Shown here piece after piece: positions 9,413 through 18,000 of a stretch of DNA of 40,169 bases (positions are counted from its first letter, which is position 1; every line of letters begins with the position of its first letter). The notes beneath the pieces are model-generated. The model saw nothing but the letters and a program-made list of their open reading frames with translations, ran no database searches and was not told the DNA's origin. Both the position numbers and the translations under genes were made by a program. The stretch comes from an uncultured Bacteroidota bacterium (GTDB lineage Bacteria > Bacteroidota > Bacteroidia > Chitinophagales > Saprospiraceae): positions 1 to 40,169 of the forward strand of contig CAIVGO010000337.1 of NCBI GenBank assembly GCA_903905445.1, read 5' to 3'.

Positions 9413-12400
9413 ATGAAATTTTTAAAAAAACTGAACGACACGCTGTTTTCTACATCCGCAGCGGGTTTGTATATTGCCTTGTTTGCAATATCGATTGGCG
9501 TTGCCACTTTTATTGAAAATGACTTCGGCACCAGTGCCGCACAAAAGGTCATTTTTAAGACCCATTGGTTTGAATTTATACTTGTTCTCTTTGGCGGATC
9601 GCTTATTGCCAACATTTTTCGATTTCGCATGGTACAGCAAAAGAAATGGGCGATTCTCACTTTCCATGCATCCATGATTATTATTTTGATTGGAGCAGGC
9701 GTTACCCGGTACTTTGGCAGTGAAGGCATGATGGGTATTCGGGAAGGTAGCGCCTCCAATGCATTTTTATCCGCCGAAACGTATATTTTGGTGAAAGTGC
9801 AACATGCGGGAAGAAAATACTCCTTTGATGAGCCTGTTTTGTTTGCTTCCTTAGGCGACAACCATTTTAATAAATCCTATTTAGTTGGCAACCAGGAACT
9901 TAATCTGGAAGTTGCCCAATTTATTCCGAATCCGAAGGAAACCTTGGTGGAAGATCCCAACGGCGGACCGATCCTGAAAGTAGTGTTGGGTGGCGCAGGT
10001 GGCCGGGAAGAATACTTGGTACACTATGGCGAAATTGTCAATGTACAAGGCACTATTTTCAATTTTGGAAACCCGGAAGATCCGGCGGCATTTAATATCA
10101 AATACGAACAAAATAATTTGACGTTCAAGGCGCCCACGGTATTTGCCCAAATGGTGATGGCCACGCAAACACGGGATACCCTGGCAGCGGGCGTTGAACA
10201 TCCCTTGATGTTGCGCAGTTTGTATTCCAATGGCGTGGAGAGTTTTGTTTTTGGCGATTTCAAACCCAATGCGCGTTCGGAAGTAAGTTCAACGGCACCC
10301 AAAATGACCAGCAAAAGCTCGGCTGCGCTGGAATTGAAAGTGCGCTTTGGCGGGGAAGAAAAACCATTGCTGATTTCAGGCACCCAAGGCATTGAAGGAC
10401 AATATGGCATTGTTGATTTTGGTCCCAACAGTGCCATTGCGGTATCTTATGGCTCAAAAAGTGTGCAACTGCCGTTTTCTGTCCAATTAAGGGACTTTAT
10501 TATGGAACGCTATCCGGGAACCAACAGTGCCTCTTCCTACGCGAGTGAAGTTACTTTGGTAGACGCCCGGAAAAATTTGAAGCACGATCAACGCATTTAC
10601 ATGAACCACATCCTGGATTATGACGGATATCGGTTTTTTCAGTCTTCTTTTGATCAGGATGAATTGGGTACCTATTTGAGCGTCAACCATGATGCGCCCG
10701 GAACCTTGATTTCTTATCTTGGGTATTTACTGCTTACAGTCGGAATGATTCTGACCCTTTTTAGCAAAAAAAGCCGCTTTCAACAATTAGCAGAAAATAT
10801 TAAACGGCTGCGCCAGGATGGTAAAATAGCGGTTTTACTGCTTCCCGTCTTGTTCTTTTTAGCAACACCCGTAATGGGTGGTCCACCCTCGCCGGGGGAT
10901 CATCTTATTAATCCTGCGCATGCTACCCGTTTTGGCAAAATCCTGATGCAGGACAACAATGGCCGTTTGAAACCGATGAACACCTTTGCCAATGAAGTCA
11001 TGCGGAAGGTGTCTCGAAAAGAAACTTACGCCGGACAAACGGCAGAACAAGTACTGCTCGGCATGGCCTCCAATCCGGATGCATGGTTTGATGTGCCCAT
11101 GATCAAAGTAGGCAAACAAGAGGAAATCAAGAAACTGTTGCAAATCAGCACAGAAATGGCTGCTTACAATGATTTTTTCAATGCGGATGGTTCGTACAAA
11201 CTGAAGGATATTGTACAAAAAGCATACAATGCAGCGCCACGCGATCGCGGGGTGTTTGAAAAAGAGGTGGTTAAAATTGACGAACGGGTAAACATCTGTA
11301 ACATGATCTTTTCCGGCCGATTCATGAAAGTATTTCCCATGCCCGGTGATACGGCCAATACCTGGATTTCACCCGCCGAACCCGGGCATCAACATGGTGT
11401 AACCGGGGGAATTGTCCAGCAGTTTTACCCAATGTACATTCCCGCATTGCAAGAGGCAGTACATTCTAATGACTGGAGCATTGCGGATCAAATGGTGTCG
11501 GAGTTAAGTCAATATCAACAAAAAAATGGAGGCGCTATCCTGCCCGAACCCTTAAAGGTAACCGCCGAATTGTTGCTCAATCGACTCAATATTTTTAATC
11601 GGCTGAGCGGCTTGTACGGCATTTTGGGCCTGTTGTTTTTGGGGTTGCTTTTCGGTTCCGTATTTAATCCGAACCGCAATTTTAATTTCCCGTTTAAAAT
11701 AGCGCTCGGGTTGTTGTTGTTCGGATTTACCATGCACACCTTTGGTTTAGGTATGCGCTGGTATATTTCGGGCCGCGCACCCTGGAGCAATGGGTATGAA
11801 TCCTTAATTTACATTGGATGGACAACAACCCTGGCAGGACTCTTGTTTTCGCGCAAATCTATGGGTGCTTTAGCCGCGACCACTGTACTGACGGCCACGA
11901 TCCTGATGGTTGCGGGCCTAAGCTGGCTCGACCCGGAAATTACCCCCTTGGTACCCGTATTAAAATCTTATTGGTTGACCATCCACGTTTCTCTGGAAGC
12001 AGGTAGTTACGGTTTTTTGGTTTTAGGGGCGATTATCGGCGTTTTGAACTTGATTTTTATGATTTTTGGCAATGCTAAGAACGGCGAACGGGTGTACCGC
12101 ATCATCAAGGAAATGTCGTATATCAGTGAAATGACCTTGATTGGCGGATTGTTTATGCTAAGCATTGGTACTTATCTCGGTGGTGTTTGGGCCAATGAAT
12201 CATGGGGACGGTATTGGGGTTGGGATGCCAAAGAGACCTGGGCCTTGGTGTCTATCCTGGTTTATTCTTTCATTTTGCACATGCGGTTTATTCCTGGTTT
12301 GCGCGGGTTGTTTGCTTTTAATGTGGCAACGCTTTTTGGTTGGGCTTCTGTGGCCATGACCTATTTTGGGGTAAACTACTATTTATCGGGTTTGCACTCT

Positions 12401-12520
12401 TATGCCGCCGGCGATCCGGTTCCGGTGCCATCTTTTGTTTATTACATTGTATTTTCATTAATCGGCATAAGTATGGTCGCTTATTGGAGATACCGAGCGT
12501 ATATGAAGTTGAGTAAATAG
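9413..12520 (+). CDS. ccsBA: Fused cytochrome c biogenesis protein CcsB/CcsA (ResB-ResC, System II)
   Basis: N-terminal ResB-like domain and C-terminal CcsA with the WWD heme-handling motif WANESWGRYWGWDAKETWALVS. Confidence 0.93.
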   Translation: MKFLKKLNDTLFSTSAAGLYIALFAISIGVATFIENDFGTSAAQKVIFKTHWFEFILVLFGGSLIANIFRFRMVQQKKWAILTFHASMIIILIGAGVTRYFGSEGMMGIREGSASNAFLSAETYILVKVQHAGRKYSFDEPVLFASLGDNHFNKSYLVGNQELNLEVAQFIPNPKETLVEDPNGGPILKVVLGGAGGREEYLVHYGEIVNVQGTIFNFGNPEDPAAFNIKYEQNNLTFKAPTVFAQMVMATQTRDTLAAGVEHPLMLRSLYSNGVESFVFGDFKPNARSEVSSTAPKMTSKSSAALELKVRFGGEEKPLLISGTQGIEGQYGIVDFGPNSAIAVSYGSKSVQLPFSVQLRDFIMERYPGTNSASSYASEVTLVDARKNLKHDQRIYMNHILDYDGYRFFQSSFDQDELGTYLSVNHDAPGTLISYLGYLLLTVGMILTLFSKKSRFQQLAENIKRLRQDGKIAVLLLPVLFFLATPVMGGPPSPGDHLINPAHATRFGKILMQDNNGRLKPMNTFANEVMRKVSRKETYAGQTAEQVLLGMASNPDAWFDVPMIKVGKQEEIKKLLQISTEMAAYNDFFNADGSYKLKDIVQKAYNAAPRDRGVFEKEVVKIDERVNICNMIFSGRFMKVFPMPGDTANTWISPAEPGHQHGVTGGIVQQFYPMYIPALQEAVHSNDWSIADQMVSELSQYQQKNGGAILPEPLKVTAELLLNRLNIFNRLSGLYGILGLLFLGLLFGSVFNPNRNFNFPFKIALGLLLFGFTMHTFGLGMRWYISGRAPWSNGYESLIYIGWTTTLAGLLFSRKSMGALAATTVLTATILMVAGLSWLDPEITPLVPVLKSYWLTIHVSLEAGSYGFLVLGAIIGVLNLIFMIFGNAKNGERVYRIIKEMSYISEMTLIGGLFMLSIGTYLGGVWANESWGRYWGWDAKETWALVSILVYSFILHMRFIPGLRGLFAFNVATLFGWASVAMTYFGVNYYLSGLHSYAAGDPVPVPSFVYYIVFSLIGISMVAYWRYRAYMKLSK

Positions 12521-12560
12521 TTGAAGTGCCGAGCGATTGCTCCTGCAGTTTATAAAATGG

Positions 12561-12595
12561 AAACGCCCACCACAATTGTCCTGTGGTGGGCGTTT
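12561..12595. terminator. Bidirectional rho-independent terminator between converging operons
   Basis: AAACGCCCACCACA-ATTGTCC-TGTGGTGGGCGTTT: perfect 14-bp stem with T-run on the + side. Confidence 0.92.
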
Positions 12596-12635
12596 TTTTA
12601 TAAATGTATTCTACCGCCTTTATAAAAAACGGAGG

Positions 12636-13415
12636 TTATTTGACCGCAACAGCCGTTTCCATAATGTAATCGTACCGGTAGCCTGCGCCAAAATCACGGT
12701 TCAAGGCGATGATTCCTTCCATCGTTAAAATGGTACCTAATGGGATGTTTTCTGTTGTGGTAACGGTCAGATCCAAATCCTTTCCGGATCCATCCTGCAA
12801 ATGCAGCCAGTTTCTACCCATAATCATGGGATTCACTTTGACGCATTTTCCGGTGATTTTCACGGTTTTACCTTCATATTTCTTCAAATTGGAGACCAAC
12901 TCGGAGATTTTGATCGCGCCTGGTGCAGGTTTCAGGTTTTTGGGTGGCTCCAGTGCTTCTTTGGCATTGGGCATGGCCCCCTGTCCAGTTGCCGCTGCGG
13001 CCGCATTTTCATCGCGGAAGTCAGAAATCAAATACACCGTTTCAAAAACGCGGTTAAACTCCTTGCTTAGGAAGTTTTTCTTCATAATACCGCCTGTGTA
13101 CAGGTAGGAGCCGCCCACTTTTACGTCGCGTTTGGCAATGGCAACCCAATATTCTGCCCCATTTTCCTTCACCCGCAAATAGCTGTATTTATCGGTATTC
13201 AGTACTTCGGATACGGTGATTTTGTGTTCTTCTCCGGTCATCGGAGCAGCAGGTGCGTCTGCACCATTGCCGGGTGTGGGGGCTTGAGCATCCTGAAAAA
13301 TGGGCCCCTTGCTTGAGCCGCCCGTCGTTTCGGCTTCGATCACCTTGGGTTTTGAATCGCAGGATGTGAACGCAACTAAGAGCAAACTGACGAATAAAAA
13401 AATTGAAATACGCAT
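12636..13415 (-). CDS. Lipoprotein with two OB-fold-like segments
   Basis: MRISIFLFVSLLLVAFTSC signal/lipobox; HKITVSEVLNTDKYSYLRVKENGAEYWVAI and ISELVSNLKKYEGKTVKITGKCVKVNPMIMGRNWLHLQDGSG segments. Confidence 0.65.
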   Translation of the reverse strand: MRISIFLFVSLLLVAFTSCDSKPKVIEAETTGGSSKGPIFQDAQAPTPGNGADAPAAPMTGEEHKITVSEVLNTDKYSYLRVKENGAEYWVAIAKRDVKVGGSYLYTGGIMKKNFLSKEFNRVFETVYLISDFRDENAAAAATGQGAMPNAKEALEPPKNLKPAPGAIKISELVSNLKKYEGKTVKITGKCVKVNPMIMGRNWLHLQDGSGKDLDLTVTTTENIPLGTILTMEGIIALNRDFGAGYRYDYIMETAVAVK

Positions 13416-13456
13416 TGTTGAATTTATTTTCAAAACATGAGCAATTGCGATAATCG

Positions 13457-15073
13457 TTAAAATCGCTGGATAATCCTCGTATTAAACCGGTGATAAGTTG
13501 GGCTTTTTGCATCAAAAGTACCTTCGTAATAAAGGTATAAGGCCAGTTTACGCGTGATCGACCACGACAAATTTACGCCGGGCGTGTGTTGTTGGACCTT
13601 GTTTTCGTAGTTTTTATAATTATAGTCAACAAACCGATACGACCCTTCCACTTGTACTTTATTTCGAACAAGATCTTTGGTAATGCGCGCCGTGTATATT
13701 TTACTGTCTAAGTAATTGGTTTGCAATAAATTGGCAGAAAGGGAGGCCGAAGCATTTAACCCGGGTATCCGACTAATATTGAGGTAGGTATTGATGTTTT
13801 TGGAAAGGTTCAAGTCGCTTTTTTGGAAACGCCAACTGACATTAAACCCCAGGGAGATCAATTTGGACAACCGATAATTTGATCCTGCACGCAATCCCTG
13901 ACGGGTTTCGTTGTCGATCAATTGTTCGATGTAACTTTTATAGGACTCATAATAGATGATATTTTTCCGATTGTCGTAAGACGCTGAAAAACTCAGATTC
14001 TTGGAAGCCCTGTACCGCAAGGATATCAACAAGTTGGTGAGACTGGGTTTGTTGGTTACCACCTCGTTGACGTTCTGGTATAAATCGACTTCAAAAGAGG
14101 CAAACAAGCTCAGGTCTTTGGACAGGTTATTGGAATGTTGGAAGTAAATAAACCTTCGATCGACCTTTAGGTGGTTGTGTTGTTCGATAAAGGCAAGACT
14201 GCTTTCGAAGGTTTTATTTGCTTTTCCGGCGGTATGGCTCAAATAGGCGCCTGCCTGAAAGAGATGCGTATTGAGTCCGTAATTCACATAATCGGGCCGC
14301 CAACCACCCAAAATTCCGAAAATAAAATGTCCGCGGCTTTTTTCGTATTGAATGCCATCCATAGCGCCCATACTCGAAATACGATAATTGATGCGGCGTC
14401 CTAAAGAGAGGCTGGACGTTTTATTAAAATCATATTTTACCGAAAAAGTGTACACTTTAAGCGCGTTGCCGAAGTTCGTTTTTACTTCTCCCCATTTTCC
14501 GTTTGTATGGCGGAACGCAACATAGGCTTCTGTCGAAAATTTTGAATTACCGATGTTATTTCCCTGAAAATTAAGGGTATAGCGCAATTGGTCGGTTTCT
14601 TTTCCTTTGTAAATGTTGCTGTAGGAAGCGGCCGAAATCCGCCCTTTTATTTTTTGGGTGGGTATCAGTTCCTCCTGATCGCTTGCTGGCGTACGCACCG
14701 TAGTTGGCGCCTTAAACGTACTATCGGTCGTTATTTTTGGGATGTTTGTTTTTTCTTTTGCCTTTTCAGGCGTTGGTTCAAACGTGTTTTTGGACACAAA
14801 TGCATCTCCAACCTTGGGCTTGTCGGATTGTAGCAACAAGCATACACAGGAAGTGGAGGATTTGTCTTTCACAACAAGCGCAGGAATTAAAAGGCTGTCT
14901 TTTGACAGAAAAAGGGTATCCCCTTTTTGGATGTTCGCTGTGGATGTAAATTTCACATACACATTTTGGGAAGAAACATAAGAAACGGTACCTTTCTCAA
15001 GAACCGTCTGTTTTTGTCCATACCCCCATTGCGCACCTGCAAGCAGCAGCAACCATATTAAAACGTGCTTCAT
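13457..15073 (-). CDS. Putative outer-membrane beta-barrel (porin-like) with N-terminal soluble domain
   Basis: Signal peptide MKHVLIWLLLLAGAQWGYGQ; many alternating amphipathic strands; C-terminal ...HRFNTRIIQRF ending in Phe. Start set at 15073, 11 nt after the giant cytochrome stop. Confidence 0.78.
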   Translation of the reverse strand: MKHVLIWLLLLAGAQWGYGQKQTVLEKGTVSYVSSQNVYVKFTSTANIQKGDTLFLSKDSLLIPALVVKDKSSTSCVCLLLQSDKPKVGDAFVSKNTFEPTPEKAKEKTNIPKITTDSTFKAPTTVRTPASDQEELIPTQKIKGRISAASYSNIYKGKETDQLRYTLNFQGNNIGNSKFSTEAYVAFRHTNGKWGEVKTNFGNALKVYTFSVKYDFNKTSSLSLGRRINYRISSMGAMDGIQYEKSRGHFIFGILGGWRPDYVNYGLNTHLFQAGAYLSHTAGKANKTFESSLAFIEQHNHLKVDRRFIYFQHSNNLSKDLSLFASFEVDLYQNVNEVVTNKPSLTNLLISLRYRASKNLSFSASYDNRKNIIYYESYKSYIEQLIDNETRQGLRAGSNYRLSKLISLGFNVSWRFQKSDLNLSKNINTYLNISRIPGLNASASLSANLLQTNYLDSKIYTARITKDLVRNKVQVEGSYRFVDYNYKNYENKVQQHTPGVNLSWSITRKLALYLYYEGTFDAKSPTYHRFNTRIIQRF

Positions 15074-15084
15074 AAGCGTGTTGA

Positions 15085-18000
15085 TTAGTCTGCCTGCCCA
15101 TTCGGGTGGCAGTTGTAACAAGCGGCACTATTGTATTGATAACCATTTACCCCTGAATGGTGCCCAGCCATCTCGGTTGGGTTATCATGTTCGTGGCAGG
15201 CAATACAGCTGAATGCCGTAAAATTATTGGGCGTGGTATGGCATTCGACGCACTGACTCCACTCATTTTTGTGTTTCCCGCTATAAATTGGGAAATACTG
15301 TTGGTCATGGTTGAAGGTAGAAGGATCCCAAGCTGTAGTGGTGTGGCAGTTTTGGCAGCTTGTTGGGAACCCGGCAGCGGCGTGATTCGGGTTGGTGGCC
15401 GAATTGTATTCCGCGGCATGGCAACCAAAGCAGGTGCTTGGGGTATTGTTATAATTGCCGTTGTGGCAGGCGGCACAATCATTTGCAATTGCAGCGTGTG
15501 CGCCCGTCAATGCCCAATAATTGTTGTGTATCGGAAAGGTAGCAGGCTGCCAATCGGGCACGGTGGTATGACACATTGCACAATCGGTCGGTAGATTGAG
15601 GGTCGTGTGGTTGGGATTTGTCGTGGTATTGTAATTGGCCTGGTGGCACCCATTGCAGGTGTTCGGCGTATTTGTATAGTTACCATTGTGGCAAATATTA
15701 CAATTGTCCGCAATAGCAAGGTGGGCACCGGTAAATGGATAGACGGCGCTGTGATTGAATGTAGACGGCACCCAGGACGACTCCGCATGGCAGACCGTAC
15801 AATCGGTTGGGAACTGTTGGGTCTGGTGATTCGGGTTGGTCGTTTGGTTATAATCAGGGAGGTGGCAACCAACACAAGTAGTTGGCGTATTATTGTAATT
15901 GCCGTTGTGGCAGGAGGCGCAGTTGTTGGCAATGGTAGCGTGCGCGCCATTAAGGGGCCAAAATGAATTATGAATCGGGAATGTGGCGGGTTGCCAGTCG
16001 GCGGAAGTGGTATGACACATCGCACAATCGGTTGGCAAGTTCAGGACCGTATGTTTAGGGTTCAGACTCGCGTTGTAGTCTGGCAAATGGCAAGCATTGC
16101 AGGTATTAGGGGTATTATTGTAATTGCCTTGGTGGCAGGCATTACAATCGTTGGCTATCGGAATATGCGCTCCGGTAAACGGATAAACGGTATTGTGGTT
16201 AAACGTAGAGGGTACCCAGGCCGTTTCGCTGTGGCATTGCGTACAATTGACGGGAAATTGCTGGGTAACGTGATTGGGCGCAGCAGTCTGCACATAATCA
16301 TCATTATGGCATCCATTACAAGTATTTGGCGTGTTATTATAATTCCCGTTGTGACACACCGCGCAATCATTTGCAATGGTAGCGTGGGCCCCATTCAGTG
16401 CATAAAAGGTATTGTGAATCGGAAATGTGGCAGGCGACCAGCCGGGTGCCGTGGTATGGCATTGGGCACAATCGGTTGGTAAATTGAGCGTCGTATGGCT
16501 CGGGTTGCTTGCACTGGAATAGTCGGCATTGTGACAACCATTGCAGGTGTTCGGTGTATTCGAATAATTGCCGTTGTGGCAGGCATTACAATCGTTTGCG
16601 ATGGCAATGTGTGCGCCCGTGAAGGAATAAACGGCATTGTGGTCAAAGGTAGAAGGCGCCCAGGCCGTTTCACTATGACACGTTGTGCAATCGGTGGGGA
16701 ATTGCTGGGTTACGTGGTTTGGATTAGTGGTTTGGGTGTACTCCGGATTGTGGCAGCCGTTGCAGGTATTGGGTGTATTGTTGTAATTGCCATTGTGACA
16801 AGTTGCACAGTTGTTGGCAATCGCGGCATGTGCGCCATTCAAGGCATAGAACGTATTATGAATCGGGAAACTTGCGGGTTCCCAGCCGGGCGCGGTGGTG
16901 TGGCACATGGCGCAATCCGTGGGGAGATTGAGTTGTGCGTGGTTGGGATTGGCCGCCTGGGTATAATTTGCGTTATGACAACCGTTGCAGGTGTTTGGCG
17001 TATTGTTGAAGTTACCGTGGTGGCAGGCATTACAATCGTTGGCGATCGCGATATGCGCACCGGTAAATGGATAAACTGTACTATGATCGAAGGTAGAAGG
17101 CGTCCATGCTGTTTCTGTATGGCACATTGCACAATCGGTCGGGAATTGGGATGCGGCGTGGTTTGGATTGGTGGTTTGGGTATATTCAGGATTATGACAA
17201 CCGTTGCAGGTATTGGGCGTATTGTTGTAATTGCCGTTGTGGCAGGTAGCGCAATCCGCTGCAATGGCCGCATGTGCGCCGTTTAAGGCATAGAACGTAT
17301 TATGAATCGGGAAACTTGCGGGTTCCCAGCCTGGCGCGGTGGTATGGCACATGGCGCAATCCGTCGGCAGATTGAGTTGCGCGTGGTTCGGGTTGCTTGC
17401 CTGGGTATAATCTGTGTTATGACAACCGTTGCAGGTATTGGGGGTATTGTTGAAGTTGCCGTGGTGACAGGCATTACAATCACTTGCAATGGCAACGTGC
17501 GCCCCGGTAAACGGATAAACCGTGTTATGATCGAAAGTAGAAGGCATCCAGGCCGTTTCCGTATGGCACAATGCGCAATCGGTGGGGAATTGGGACGCGG
17601 CATGGTTTGGATTGCTGGTTTGGGTGTATTCGGTATTGTGGCAGCCGTTGCAGGTATTGGGCGTATTGTTGTAATTGCCGTTGTGACAGGTAGCGCAATC
17701 GGTTGCGATCGCAGCATGCGCGCCGTTTAAGGCATAGTATGTATTGTGGATCGGGAAGGTAGCGGGTTCCCAGCCTGGCGCGGTGGTATGGCACATAGCG
17801 CAATCCGTGGGGAAATTCAGCGCCTGGTGTTTAGGATTGGTTGTTTGAACAAAATCCGAATTATGACATCCATTGCAGGTATTCGGCGTGCCGTTATAGA
17901 GCCCGTGGTGGCAGGCATTACAATCATTGGCAATGGCCGCATGCGCCCCGGTAAACGGATAAATGACGTTGTGGTCAAAAGTAGAAGGTGCCCAGGCGGT

